Shown: positions 32,547-43,872, numbered from the stretch's first letter. The stretch is 64,000 bases of DNA from Rachicladosporium sp. CCFEE 5018 (GCA_002077045.2 KZ111148.1:1260885-1324884); one strand, 5' to 3'. The notes: generated from the sequence alone by a model not told the origin. Made by a program: numbers and translations.

Positions 32547-33173
32547 GAGGAGATCTCCCGGGGTGCATCGACACCGACCCACCGATTCGGTCTCATAACA
32601 GCGAAATCGCTCACCTGCGGGCACGTTGCCACATGTCACCTGCGGGCATATGTCACGATGCTACAATGACGGTCCTTAGTGCCGCGTGGACACGCAGCAC
32701 CCCCACGGAGCCAGGACTGCGCAGCGTCGCGGGCTTCATGGATCGCCTCGATACGGAATGTCTCGGGCGGCTGCTGTTCACTGTACAACAGACAACGGAA
32801 GACTGCGTGCATCGTGCACTAGGAATTGCGTGTAGGGACGCAATCTTATGCTGAGGTCGAGAATTCAAGTCGAGAACTGAAGACAGATGGTCGAGTCCAG
32901 AAACGGCAATTGGATCGAGGACTACCAACAATTCTTGGCAGGCACCGGGGTCGATCTTCAGCCGTGGCGTTCCAGCGTGTGTGGACACGAGCGGGGGAGC
33001 TTTATTAGCGGCTGTGGTCTGGTCAACCAGGTACAAACATGCGATTGCGCAAGTTGCGACTTTGTAGACTTTGTAAGGTAAAGAAGGCACATTGCAGATT
33101 TGTATACTCCATATCGAGACCATTTCGTCTCAATATCTCGCTTTCCCAAGTCTAAGAGTGATTGCATATCACA
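32547..33173. other. Intergenic, no supportable gene
   Basis: About 630 bp. A 12-base direct repeat CACCTGCGGGCA occurs twice about 27 bp apart (near 32612 and 32639). Otherwise nothing; the 3' end presumably carries the peroxiredoxin promoter. Confidence 0.35.
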
Positions 33174-34011
33174 ATGGTCGAACTGCGGAAAAGACCTGCT
33201 CCTGCAGCACCAGCAGAAGCGCCAGCGAAGAAGAAGGCGGCGCCGAAGAAGGCAGCAAAAGATGCTGAGGCGCCAGTAGCAGAGACCGCAGCTGCGAAAG
33301 AGGATGCGCCTGCTCCCGCAGCGAAATCTACGAAAGCCGGTCCACCGAAGGAGGGCGATAGCATCGAGCTCGAAGGCTTCGGCGGCGAAGTCGAGACGCA
33401 CGATAGCGAGAAGACTACATTGTCGAAGCTTGCGCAAAGTAGCAAGTCCGGCGTAGTGCTGTTCACGTACCCGAAAGCAAGCACGCCAGGTTGTGAGTGA
33501 CGGACTCGATCTCGCGGCGCTGTTGGTCTACATGCATGCTAATCGATATTTTCCAGGCACAACTCAAGTCCAGCTCTTCCGCGACGCCTACGACGAGCTC
33601 ACAGCTACCGGCCTCGTCATCTACGGCCTCTCAACAGATAGCCCAAAATCCAACACCACCTTCGCAACAAAGCAGAATATCAAGTATAAACTTCTCTGCG
33701 ATCCGAAAGCAACGCTTATCCAAGCCATTGGCCTCAAGAAATCTCCCTCAGGCACGACGAGAGGTGTCTTCGTGGTTGACAAGGAGGGTAAGGTTCTGGC
33801 TGCTGAAGCTGGGGGACCGGCGGCTACGGTGGAGGTTGTCAAGAAGTTGGTGAAGACGCTGGGTGGTGATGCTGTGGCCGAGGGAGTCAAGAAGGCGGAG
33901 GAGAAGGCTGATGCTGAGGCTGGGGCTGGAGCGGAGGGAGGAGAGAAGGAGGTTGCGGATACTGCTGCTGCCGTTGCGGATACTGCGGAAAAGATCGATA
34001 GTGCGGCATGA
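33174..34011 (+). CDS. PrxQ/BCP-type peroxiredoxin (nuclear thiol peroxidase, Dot5-like)
   Basis: Atypical two-Cys or one-Cys thioredoxin peroxidase reducing H2O2 and alkyl peroxides. Exons 33174-33492 and 33557-34011, with a 64-nt intron (GTGAGT donor, GCTAATC branch, CAG); 257 aa. The peroxidatic Cys sits in PKASTPGCTTQV, and its TGC codon is split by the intron (T before, GC after). Later strands are VIYGLSTDSPKSNTTFATKQ and TTRGVFVVDKEGKVLAAEAG. A Lys/Ala/Pro-rich N-terminal extension (APAKKKAAPKKAAKDAEAP) resembles the nuclear-targeting extension of yeast Dot5. The Glu/Ala-rich C-terminal tail is unusual in length. Subcellular site is inference. Confidence 0.87.
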
Positions 34012-34322
34012 TACGACAAAAATTATGTCGCAAAGTGTCGCTTGAAGTGCCCTGCCATATTGGACAGGTACCTGCGTCCAGACATCAACCTGAAATGCCG
34101 TCGTATTGCCCTCATGACGGAATGCATCTGTACGGCTGTACAGCTGCTGAATGATAGAATCAGAGTAGCTAGCTTTGCCACTCTGTCTCACAAAACTTTG
34201 CGTGCCGTTCGCTGCGCCTGGACCGGCGCTGGGAGCAACGTGACCAGCACTACAACACTTCATGGACTGCCACAAAATGGCAAAAACCTTTTCGTGCCAG
34301 TCTGATGACTGGTAGAAGCTAA

Positions 34323-34423
34323 TGTCGCTTCTGTGGATCGAACACAGTACCTCCAGATACCGCACAGCATGCTAAACCGAAGTGAACTTCAGTCTGGCGC
34401 TCTCCCATGTGAGCTAAAGCGAC
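34323..34423 (-). tRNA. tRNA-Phe: tRNA-Phe(GAA) with intron
   Basis: Complete cloverleaf on the minus strand: acceptor stem GTCGCTT/AAGCGAC with discriminator A, D arm AGCTCACATGGGAGAGC, anticodon stem CCAGA/TCTGG with loop CTGAAGA, T arm with GTTCGATC. Anticodon GAA is read at 34390-34388. A 28-nt intron (34359-34386) lies one base 3' of the anticodon, the canonical eukaryotic site. No CCA is encoded, as expected. Confidence 0.93.
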
Positions 34424-34854
34424 ATGATTGACCTGCCAATCTTTATCAATTATATAACACTGTGACACTGCCGTCCGTCCCTCAGTGTCGACTCCTTACA
34501 TCGTCAACTGCATCTCTTCAAGTTACTTGAGCGGTCTGACGAGCTGCCTCCAAGACGCTGCACTGATACTACACACCCTACCCAGGGTGTACGGCTCTGA
34601 TTTCATGACAACAGCTGGAAGAGCAGAAGACATGAAACACGCTCCTCGTAGCTCGCTCCCGAGAAGTCAGGCCAAGTACTCGGTATGAATGATGGTCACG
34701 TTCGCAGTCATGAACTAGGTTACTGTCTAGTCTCCAGTTCGGTTACGGGTAGCAATCGTTCATCACCCCTACAGAATCCCGAACATCTTTGCCTGGATTG
34801 CCGCGTACCCATCTGGCTAAACGCGAGCACCTAGCTCTAGACCAACCCGCAACT
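34424..34854. other. Spacer between tRNA-Phe and TRAPPC13
   Basis: About 430 bp, with an A/T-rich patch near 34440-34460 just upstream of the tRNA. The open frame of TRAPPC13 extends back to 34789 but the family sequence starts at 34855. No other gene seen. Confidence 0.35.
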
Positions 34855-35784
34855 ATGGCACAACACCAGCGCACCGTCTCGTCCACCCAGCTCAGTACAC
34901 CTCACTCGGTCAGCCTCAAGGTCCTTCGCCTCTCACGTCCTGCTCTAGCAACTCAGACTCCCCTCCCCAAGACCTCCTTCGACAACGGCCTAGACATCTC
35001 CCCATCGGCCTCTTTGGCTCACCCAGCGGCGAATGAGGACTCTTCGTTCCCGCTCGCACCTCTCCTGACACTCCCCTCGGCCTTCGGTGCAGCCTATGTA
35101 GGCGAGACGTTCGCATGTACGCTCTGTGCCAACAACGAGCTCACATCGGACTCGACCAAATCAGTCAGCGGTGTGCGGATCACCGCTGAGCTACAAACTC
35201 CATCCAATCAAAGTGGCATCGCGCTCGAGCTCTCGGACTATGACAGTGAGTCTGCGTCCACTGGATTACAGCCCGGAGCCACACTCCAACGTACAGTCCG
35301 CCACCCGCTCAAGGAAGAAGGAACTCACGTCCTCTCCATCACAGTGACTTACACCGAGACCACCCTCGACGAGCAGGGAGGCGCTAGTAGTGGTCGAGCC
35401 AGGACGTTCAGGAAATTGTACCAATTTATCGCGCAGAATCTTGTAGCTGTGCGGAGTAAAGTCACCTCATTGCCGCAGCGGAGCAAGGACTCGCCCCGAA
35501 GTTGGTCACTGGAGGCGCAGCTGGAGAATGTAGGGGAAGCGAGTGTGGTGATTGAGAGAGTTTGGCTCAGAGAGGATGAGAGACTGGAGGGGTGGGTCCT
35601 GGGCAGTGAGCAAGGGATAGTGCTAAAGCCGATGGACGTGGAGCAGGTCATGTTCATTGTTCGGGAGCAGGAATTTGGTGCTGAGAAAGGGAAGAGGACG
35701 CTGGCGCAGCTCAATATTGAGTGGCGGAGTGCTATGGGTGAGAGGGGGAGCTTGACGACTGGATGGCTGAGTAGTAAGGGCTGA
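34855..35784 (+). CDS. TRAPPC13: TRAPP complex subunit 13 (DUF974)
   Basis: Accessory subunit of the TRAPPIII tethering complex acting in Golgi traffic and autophagy. Single exon, 309 aa from MAQHQRTVSSTQLSTPHSVS; the next family block SLKVLRLSRPAL follows at once, so I start here rather than at 34789. GAAYVGETFACTLCANNEL, GVRITAELQTPSNQSGIAL and EEGTHVLSITVTYTE are the immunoglobulin-like strands that define DUF974. The later block RKLYQFIAQNLVAVRSKVTS and the end LNIEWRSAMGERGSLTTGWL are also typical. The gene ends convergent with the J-protein gene. Confidence 0.86.
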   Translation: MAQHQRTVSSTQLSTPHSVSLKVLRLSRPALATQTPLPKTSFDNGLDISPSASLAHPAANEDSSFPLAPLLTLPSAFGAAYVGETFACTLCANNELTSDSTKSVSGVRITAELQTPSNQSGIALELSDYDSESASTGLQPGATLQRTVRHPLKEEGTHVLSITVTYTETTLDEQGGASSGRARTFRKLYQFIAQNLVAVRSKVTSLPQRSKDSPRSWSLEAQLENVGEASVVIERVWLREDERLEGWVLGSEQGIVLKPMDVEQVMFIVREQEFGAEKGKRTLAQLNIEWRSAMGERGSLTTGWLSSKG

Positions 35785-36408
35785 TGACTGATGGATCCCA
35801 TGACCACTCGAGCAACCACTGAGGTGAATCCGCTCCGAGAACTCACGCTGTTTATGCATATCACGGCGGAACACCGGGTTTCTGACGAGATACAGTTATC
35901 TATCGACCCCGCTTGCAGAGTGGAGCGAACTTTAAGTCCTTCACAGCCCTAGACCCACGGGCGACAGTGCAGTATACCGCTAGGACGCCCACTGGTTCGG
36001 GAGGGCTGGCCGGCGTTACCAGGCTGCAGTGGCTGGTGTATCAGAAATGCCTAGTGGCCACTGAGCAAGCCAAGGGAGACGTCGAGCATTTGTGATGAGC
36101 CGTCCGGTCTGCGCGACTGTTCCTGATCGTCTAGATAGAGTCGAGATGAACGCCAAAAGGACTGTAAGTAATGACGAGGATGAGCCAAGTAGCTACAAGC
36201 TCCAGCTATAGCCAACAGCAGACGACAGTAGCGTCGCCTCGGAACAGTATATCCAGTGCATTGATTCTGTTCGATCGCTGGACTCATCCGAGATGGAGGA
36301 CGCTCAGTATCCCGCGTCAGAGTCCGCCACCGTATCCTGGAGATGCTTTACCCGCCATGCAAGGTCCATGCCATTCAGTAGCGTATCTACCGTAGATCGC
36401 CTCGTATC
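35785..36408. other. Convergent intergenic region
   Basis: About 620 bp between the stops of TRAPPC13 and the J-protein gene; both 3' ends. No gene or RNA I can support. Confidence 0.4.
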
Positions 36409-37326
36409 TCACCCATCTCCCCTCTTCTTTCCACTCCCACTCTCCCTCCCACCACTGAAGAACACAGCAGGCACAGCAAACACCACCCCCAAAATCCCTC
36501 CTACCAGCAGAAAGTTCACCAACGCGGAACTTCCGCCCTGCACGTCCTCCTGCGCCTCCTCCATCCGCCGCTCAAACTTCTTCCGCCTTGCCTGATGCCG
36601 CGTCCTCTCGATCGTAGAATGTGTACTCGTATGCTGCTCGTGATCGAAATGCGGCACCCCCTGCCCCGCTGCCGTGCTACCAGGTCCAGTCCCCGGCGCT
36701 GTCGAAGCAGCAGGATGGGAGTGCGAGGGCTGGGAAGCGGCTTCGGCGCGTTTCTGCGTGTGGCTACCCCAGCCACCGGAGCGGTGGAAGGAGGGCGGTG
36801 GGCCGCGGAAGGTGGATCGGCGTTTGCTTAGACCGGAGGCGGGACGGCCACCGGGGGAACCTGCTGCGGATGAAGTAGTTTGCGGACCAGTTGCGCGGAG
36901 GAAGTTGCGATCGTATTGCGGCCGCTTCGTGGGCGAGGACAGAACCGTGTAGGCTTCGCTGATTGCTAGAAAGCGAATTTTGGCATTCGGGTCCTCGGGG
37001 TGGAGGTCAGGATGATAGGACTTGGAGAGCTTGTAGAACTGCTTCTTGATCTCGCTCGTAGTCGCCGTGATGGAGAGGTCGAGAGTCGCGTAGTGGTTTG
37101 GGAGAGCATCTGGATCAGCGCTGAGTCGGCGGGAGGAGTGGAATGGCCTTCTCGAGGCTCCCGAGGCTGGTTCATGGGCACGTAGCCTCAGAGTTGGGCC
37201 TTTGCCGTATCTCCATCGTGCTGTGTTCGTACTAAGTCCAGCAAATGGTCGGGTTGCGCCTGGGGCTATGTAGGTCTCAAGAGCGCGTTCCTGGAGGACT
37301 CGCCGCCAACACGGCGCACAGAGCAT
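36409..37326 (-). CDS. Mitochondrial membrane J-domain protein
   Basis: Single exon, 305 aa. A basic, Ser/Arg-rich N terminus without acidic residues (MLCAPCWRRVLQERALET onwards, SRRPFHSSRRLS) fits mitochondrial import. The J domain spans about residues 77-140: NHYATLDLSITATTSEIKKQ, then SKSYHPDLHPEDPNAK with the essential HPD, and FLAISEAYTVLSSPTKRPQY. A Gly/Ser/Pro/His-rich linker leads to a basic helix (RTRHQARRKKFERRMEEAQE) and one C-terminal membrane segment (NFLLVGGILGVVFAVPAVFF). It resembles the Dnajc30/Mdj-like class of inner-membrane J proteins. The partner is presumably mitochondrial Hsp70. Confidence 0.84.
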   Translation of the reverse strand: MLCAPCWRRVLQERALETYIAPGATRPFAGLSTNTARWRYGKGPTLRLRAHEPASGASRRPFHSSRRLSADPDALPNHYATLDLSITATTSEIKKQFYKLSKSYHPDLHPEDPNAKIRFLAISEAYTVLSSPTKRPQYDRNFLRATGPQTTSSAAGSPGGRPASGLSKRRSTFRGPPPSFHRSGGWGSHTQKRAEAASQPSHSHPAASTAPGTGPGSTAAGQGVPHFDHEQHTSTHSTIERTRHQARRKKFERRMEEAQEDVQGGSSALVNFLLVGGILGVVFAVPAVFFSGGRESGSGKKRGDG

Positions 37327-37741
37327 GCTCCTCTAGCACTGCGATTGGCATTGGCCGTATTGCGCGAAGGAGAGATGGGTGGGTGCGAGAAGTGACGTTT
37401 TCATGGATCGAATGATTGCCGTTTGGCATTCCCATAGATGATGTCACCAAAATTTCCAGCCCTGAAACGCGACTGGGAGCGTAACGACAGTCAGGGACAC
37501 ATGATCACACCCACACAAGCATGGGTTACAGATAAGCTATTGCGAACGTTTCGATTGCAGAGCATGAGAAGGATCTAATGGGTGACTCGGGTACGTGACC
37601 CGGGTCTAGGATACGAGCTAGGTATGCACACCAGCACCTGCGAATGCAGGTACACATGCGATGCTTACTCCCATCTTCACGAGTCTATGTCTGCCACTAC
37701 TGTACAGCCTCCTACACGATCCACTCTATACTATACACACT
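37327..37741. other. J-protein promoter / porin 3' flank
   Basis: About 415 bp. Contains the 10-bp palindrome GACCCGGGTC near 37597 and a small hairpin ACCTGC-GAAT-GCAGGT near 37637. Otherwise nothing. Confidence 0.35.
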
Positions 37742-39078
37742 CTAGCCCTCGAATGTCAACGAGGTGCCGATCTTGTGGCCCGCCTCGTTGAGCTTAGCAG
37801 TGTCGAGCGAGAGGCCGAGACCGAGGGTGGTGCCGGCGTTGAGCTTGGTGCTGTAGGCCAGAGCCGCAATACCGCGGTCGTTGATCTTGACCTGGAAACT
37901 CGTTAGTAAGGAGTTCACGCGTGGCACACACGTACGGGAAGACGCACCTTTGCGAAGCTCAGAGGGTCGAGCTTGTACTTCGACGCCAGCTCAAGACCAG
38001 CCGGCTTGCCGCCCTGCACATCGTAGGCAGCTTTCGTGCCGACCTCGACAGCGCTGTTGACCTTCTGGTAGTACGAAGCAGCAATGACGGACAAGTTCTG
38101 CGTGCCGACGATCGAAGCAGTGAAAGCAGGAGTCTGGTATCCGAGACCGAGCGAGTAGCGCGTGACGGCAGCCTTCTGGACATCATAGCCTGCCTCACCA
38201 CCAACAAGGAAGCCCTCATGGCCGGCAGTCACATCAACGACGGCATCGAGGTTGCCGTTGGCGAGACCGTAGTTGATGAACGCGCGCGAGTGGATGCTGG
38301 GGTTCTTGAACGCCAGGTTCAGCTTCTGGGCTGCCGAGTTGGGCTTGCTCGGGTTCCACAAGTTCTGCAAGTCGACTTTGACGCCCGTGTTGGCGACGTC
38401 TGCGAGCTCAATCTTGGTGTCTAGGAGGGAAGCGGTGGTCCACAATTGGGTGACGGTGACGCCTGCGGGGTGTTTACAGATCAGACCAGCTCTGTGTTTT
38501 GTAGGAGCTCTTGCGTTGTGCGAGGGTATTGCAGTAAGGAAGAGATAGAGATGCGTGCGATAGGGTGCAGGGAGGGAGGTAAAGGTTTGCATGAGCTTGA
38601 TGAAGCCTGGGGGAGGGGTGCGCGTACCCTGGGGCTTGAGGACGTGTTTGCCCTCAATCTGGTGGTGTTGTTAGTGCTGTTCAAGGAGTGCAGTAGGGCA
38701 GGCGAGTACGCACTGATCCATTCGTCACACCATCGAAGCCCTGCTTGCCCTTGACGTTGACGTTGGTGCCATTGGGTGCCTTGAGCTTGACATCGAGCGT
38801 AGCTGCACTCCCTTGTCAGTCATGTGTCCTACTAAGCTTCAATGGCTGCTGCTGACCCTGCGCGGTGTGGTAAAAGTCCTTGTTGATGAGCTATGCGCCT
38901 GTCAGCACTTCCAGCTCTTATACCTCCTCCCTCTTCCAGATACACCCACGTCGTTGGCAGCTTTGCTGAGATCGCCAAAAGCTGGCACAGGTAGGGCGAA
39001 AGCACGATTGACGTCCTTAACGACCTTCTCGGTGGTGCCAAAAGGCTTGGGGATATCTGAGGAGAAGGGGGAAGCCAT
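37742..39078 (-). CDS. POR1: Mitochondrial outer-membrane porin (VDAC)
   Basis: Voltage-dependent anion channel, the main metabolite pore of the outer mitochondrial membrane. Six exons on the minus strand: 38950-39078, 38857-38890, 38714-38802, 38628-38658, 37948-38462, 37742-37891; introns are 54-59 nt except one of 165 nt. 315 aa in all. VPAFGDLSKAANDLINKDFY is the family's N-terminal helix, GHEGFLVGGEAGYDVQKAAV a central strand pair, ASYYQKVNSAVEVGTKAAYD and INDRGIAALAYSTKLNAGTT later strands, and GHKIGTSLTFEG the end. The first 28 residues (MASPFSSDIPKPFGTTEKVV onwards) precede the usual start; no in-frame Met sits at the usual position. Confidence 0.9.
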
Positions 39079-39600
39079 TGTGAAGAGGTTGCGAAGGTTG
39101 AAGCTGTTCCAGAAGCTGTATTGAGGTGTCGGCTGGTCGTAGGACTGGTCTGTGAGGGGAGATGTCTATACAATGGAGTCAGAGGAAGGAAGAAGGCGAA
39201 GATGCGGCGTCAGTGTATAGCGCAACACAAAATCATGTCGCTGAGGATGCGCTCGGACCTCACTTCCGACGGGTGAAGCCGGGATTAAAGGCCAAACACG
39301 TGCAAGGGAAACTCACCCGGCCCGGTAGTAGACATCCTCCTTCGATGCGAGGTTCATTTCGTAGCTCTGGCGTCTCATGGAAGAGCATCGTTGACATCGC
39401 CATGTTGGCGAATTGACTTGCGCAAGTCCCTGGAGAGCATGGACATTACTTTCAGTGCATTCAGACGAACAGGGGCGGGGCAGGAACGCCCAAAACATCG
39501 TTGTTTGGCAGCATCATGCTGAGTGTCCACCTGCTGCATGCTATATAGCATACTTCCCTCATCATTGTACATTCTCTTGCGCAACGAGATGGCAATCGTC
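39079..39600. other. Porin promoter / GH92 3' flank
   Basis: About 520 bp between the porin start and the GH92 stop. An antisense ORF here continues into the GH92 gene and is a shadow. Nothing else seen. Confidence 0.4.
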
Positions 39601-42177
39601 TCAATAGCCTCGTGTCGACGCGCTCGGCGGCAAGTCTTCCTCCCTCGTCCCCCAAGCACTCTGATTCTTCCCCAGCGTCAACTCGAGGACCCCACCATCT
39701 CTGAAGAAGTCATGCCCAATCCAATTCTTGGTGTACTCTGCCCCATTCAGCGTAGCGCTCTGAATATATATTGCCTGGTAGCTCGGATCAAACCCGACAT
39801 TCCGGATCACCGCAGTCTTCCCAGTGACCTTGTTCCTCACACTAACCTCCTCAAAGAACGGCGGCGTGATGAAGTACACGTCCTGTCCAGCCGCAGGGAA
39901 AATCCCCATCATGGTCAGCGCAGCAAAAGAGCCCATTGCACCGCTGTCGTCATTCCCTGGGATCCCGGCAAGGGTGTCGTTGAACTGAGACGGAATGTAG
40001 TAGTGCGCTCGCTCTGCGCTCTTGCCAGGCCGACCAGCGTAGTGATACAAGAAGACGTTGAGGAAGCCTTGCTCGTCGCCGATGTACAGCAAGCCGCTGG
40101 TGTGGAAGTAGTCTAGGCGCTTGACGAAAGTCTCCGGTCCACCAAGAAGGCCGATGAGCGTGGCGGTGTCGTGAGGTGCGAAAAACGTGTACAGCCAAGC
40201 TGAGCCTTCATAGGTCTCGTGACCATCGGGATTGAGGTAGCAGGAGGTGAAATTCAGCAAGGGACTGCAAAAGATGGGATCTTGATAGCCGAACGTGCCA
40301 TTTAAAAAGCGCGGCTGCAGAAAGCCGGTGTAGTTGGTATTTGTCGCGTTGATGTAGGAAGTCTGAGACGCAAGGTAGAGGTTCTGCCAGTACTCTGAGC
40401 GCGCCAGATATTTCTCGTAGTCTGCTTGATTACCTAGACCGCGAGCCATCTCGGCGATGCAGAAGTCGTTATAGGCGTACTCGCCTGTTCGGCTGATACT
40501 GCGTGTGAACGGACCAACGCCGTAAGGATCGAAGTCATCAGCCGGGATGTAGTGGAGGTTCTTCCAACTGGTAAGACCGCCTCGACCTTCGACAGCCCAA
40601 TTCGAAGGCTCGACTTCGGCGTCTTGCACTACCGCCCTGTACCCTGTGGCCCAGTCGATGCCATCCGTGATACCTTTAAGGTACGACTCAGCGAGGACCA
40701 CATCCGCATTCGAACCACCTTGGGTAAATCCTTTGCAGAGACTCATCCGACAGTCTGGTAGCCACCCCTCGTATCGGTAGATGTCGATGAGGCTGCGGAC
40801 CATGCGTGCTTGACTGACAGGATCGACCAGAGTGATCAGCGAGTGTATGGAGCGGAACGAGTCCCAGATACAGTAGAAGCTGTCGTAGTAGGGCTCTGTA
40901 CTGTTCCATAGTGGGTTCTCTCCAGTATAGTCCTGAGGAGAGAGCGAGGCACGGTAAAGTCCCGACCAGAAGATGGTTTTGATACTGTCGTTTACTCCAC
41001 CAGGCTTTACAGATACCACGCCAAGGCTGTCGACCCAAGCGTTCTGGGCGGCTGTGTGAGTCGCATCGAAGTCAAATGACGGAATCTCCTTCTCCGCAGA
41101 CGAGCACGCCTGCGCAACGCTGATGAAGCTGACTCCCACTCTCGCCAAGATCTCGCAGCCTTCGGGCGCGTGGAAGCGAGTCCAAGCTCCTGCGGGCAAG
41201 ATCTCGGGAGAGATGTTGATGCCATCTGCAGTGACGGTCAAGTTCTTCGGCTCAGTACCAGCACGATTGTTCATGAATACACCTGTATCCCGCACCTTGG
41301 CTCCAGAGAAGTCAGCGCAGAAGTATGCAGTATAGCTGCCAATGCCGAAACTCGGACTGAAGCTGCCGCTGCCAGAGATCCTGCCTGTGCTCTCATCTAC
41401 AGAGATTGAGCCATTGATACGAGAGTCAGGCAGATCCGTGAGATCGGCTAGTATGAGAGGACTCAGGGTAGTGTTGCGCTCGGACGGCTGCTCGGGGAAC
41501 GTGAATCGATACAATGCAGTGTGGTTGCTGACGGTCATCTCTGTGCGGACTTTCGAAGCCATCTCAACAGCGAAGTAGCCTGGATGAGCTTCGACGGTGC
41601 CGTTGATACGTGGCGTAGCCCGATCAACCTTCGTGAAGAGACAGTTGTCGAGTTCGTCATCCGGGCACCCGCTCTGCGGAAACAGTGGAAAGTTGCCTAG
41701 GGATGGAGACTACGGTATGATCAGCTGGTGTTCGCCTCCCAGAAGTCCATGAATGCGATGCAAATGCCACAGCAACAGTCAGAAATTAAAACATATATTT
41801 GACCCTCACAGATCTTTCGATTCAGGTTCAGACTGAAGTTCTCATCCTTGTGCTCACAATTCTAATACAACACGCGCGGATAGGGGATGGGTAGAACTTA
41901 CACCTCCAGTGCCCGAATCGTGCATGTGGCTGAAGCCAGTGATGTTGCTCCCGTCGCTCGCGAAGCCGCCCTGATACCCATCTCCATTCGTGTCTGCCAC
42001 AGCTTTCGCCATCGAGAATGGCAGGCTAGCTCCAGGGAAGACATGGCCGCCATTGAGCGTCCCAATCAGTAGGTCGACGAAGGCGAGGATGTCAGCACCG
42101 GACTGTCCGTAAATTGACTGTACCTGTGAGGTGAGAAGTAATACTGCTTGCATTAGGGATGGCCAGAACGGCATCAT
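39601..42177 (-). CDS. Secreted alpha-1,2-mannosidase, glycoside hydrolase family 92
   Basis: Exons 41902-42177 and 39601-41709, with a 192-nt intron (GTAAGT donor, TAG acceptor) in phase 0; 794 aa. A hydrophobic start (SLMQAVLLLTSQVQSIYGQS) is a signal peptide. VDLLIGTLNGGHVFPGASLP and ITGFSHMHDSGTGG, continuing across the junction into SPSLGNFPLFP, are classic GH92. The catalytic (alpha/alpha)6 part holds YCIWDSFRSIHSLITLVDPV, SLCKGFTQGGSNADVVLAES and the diagnostic GIPGNDDSGAMGSFAALTMM. Family members are Ca2+-dependent exo-mannosidases trimming N- or O-mannans. The intron is long for this window and may hide a second small exon. Many N-glycosylation sites (NxT/S) are present. Confidence 0.9.
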
Positions 42178-42695
42178 GATGAGCCTCTACTCTAGATAAC
42201 TGGGTAGGCAGAGAGAAAATAGAAGTGTACCTGCCGTCAAACAAGTTAGCTGCTCATGGCAGATGGAGCCGGTCCCTGCTTTTCTGTCGCAGTGCGGGAT
42301 AGCGCCCTGCAATCGAGATGACCGAACCGATCAGAGACATACGGCATTGCCTTATGTCGACGTGGATCTTGATGTAACATTACCGCATGCATGAAGTCAA
42401 TTGGAGTGAGGGGAAGAAGGGGAAAAGGTGTGCAAGCAAAGTCGAACAAATTCCGCAGTGGGTCAGTGCACATTGCTGCCTCAGTCATGACGGGCAACAG
42501 AGGGGTTTTATTCAAGCACTATATCGATGACATTGCATGTAAGCGGCATACTACGAATGGCATAGCAGCGAGGAGAGATATGTTTGTAGTGCTTGTAGTC
42601 ATATGTACACGAAATAGTCGGATGCATGGACGCCTTCCGAACGCCACTTCAACCCGAATCCCTGAGCCATTCGGCCTATGCCTCCCAACAAATCT
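42178..42695. other. GH92 promoter / NDUFS7 3' flank
   Basis: About 520 bp; no gene, RNA or repeat seen. Confidence 0.4.
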
Positions 42696-43523
42696 CTACT
42701 TCCTGTACCACATCCTTGTGATCTTAGTATGCCTCATCTTCTTCTGCAACTGAAAGATTCCAAACATCAACGCCTCTGCCGTCGGCGGGCACCCAGGCAC
42801 GTAAATATCCACCGGCACAATCCGATCACAACCTCTCGTCACACTGTAGCTGTAGTGATAGTACCCTCCACCATTGGCACAGCTTCCCATGGAGATCACC
42901 CATCGCGGCTCCGGCATCTGATCGTAGACTTGTCGTAGCGCTGGTGCCATCTTGTTCGTGAGTGTGCCAGCCACTATCATCACATCTGACTGGCGTGGCG
43001 AAGCGCGGAAAATGATGCCCATGCGATCTTGGTCGTAGCGAGGTGTTGACAAGTGCATCATCTCTACTGCGCAGCAGGCGAGGCCGAAGGTCATGGGCCA
43101 GAGAGAGCCTTGGCGGGCCCAGTTGGCCACTTGATCAAGGGTTGTGCTAGTCTCCGTGTCAGCCTTGTCGCTCACCACGCACGTTTCCCGAGTATTCTGA
43201 GCTTACAGCGCATATTGCATCACTCCCTGCTTTCCCTCTTGACTTGGCAATGGCACTTCGCGGTGCGGCTTGCCTGTGATCGCTTTCATTGGGGGTGGCG
43301 TACCCGGATTTCCTGCGACGACGCCGCCAGTCTGCATTGCGGGCGCCGCGGGCTTTGACGCGGAGGAGGAGATGAAGGCAGCATTGACGGCGCGGAGGGG
43401 AAGGAGTGCGCTTGTCGGCTTGGCTGAGGAGGTGTTAGCAGGGCCATTGGGGGTGAGGAGTGGTTGCAGGTGTGTCGTACCGCGCAGCGCCAGAGCCGTA
43501 GCTTGCCGTGTTGTCGAGAACAT
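42696..43523 (-). CDS. NDUFS7: Complex I PSST subunit (NDUFS7, fungal 19.3-kDa subunit)
   Basis: NADH:ubiquinone oxidoreductase subunit carrying Fe-S cluster N2, the last electron donor to ubiquinone, at the matrix-membrane arm junction. Exons 43207-43523 and 42696-43146, with a 60-nt intron (GTAAGC donor, TAG acceptor); 255 aa. The N-terminal 95 residues are an import sequence plus a Pro/Ala-rich linker. N2 ligands are seen: adjacent Cys pair in MTFGLACCAVEMMHLSTPRY, Cys in VISMGSCANGGGYYHYSYS and Cys in IYVPGCPPTAEAL. The end QLQKKMRHTKITRMWYRK is conserved. It is divergent from TRAPPC2L. Confidence 0.94.
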
Positions 43524-43872
43524 GGCTGCGAATGTGAGGGAGTGAGAGAGTGGAGAGTAAAGCGCCTTGTGTATGCCGAACTTGTGGTGGCGGCTCTCGA
43601 GATGGATGATGCACTTTGAATTGAGTGATCGCTCATTGGCTGAGGCAGATCGGAGCACGGTCAAACCTCGGATAGATCACATTGGATAGACATCGCTACC
43701 GTCTTCGATGCGCTGGACTCACTTCAACATTACGCCTCACCTTCTAAAGTCAATGAGCACGCGCCGCTGTCATAGCGATTCGCATTCAATGTCCTCTGTG
43801 GGAGCGTGAAGTTTGCCACTATGCACGGCCCTTGACGAAGACATCGACGAACTGTAATTTCAATTCTCCAGA
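43524..43872. promoter_or_regulatory. Shared divergent promoter NDUFS7/TRAPPC2L
   Basis: Only 349 bp separate the two divergent start codons, so the core promoters must share or closely abut in this stretch. No specific site claimed. Confidence 0.5.

Noticed and set aside
39523..40116. Plus-strand ORF of 197 codons across the GH92 3' end
   Set aside because: Antisense shadow of the GH92 gene.
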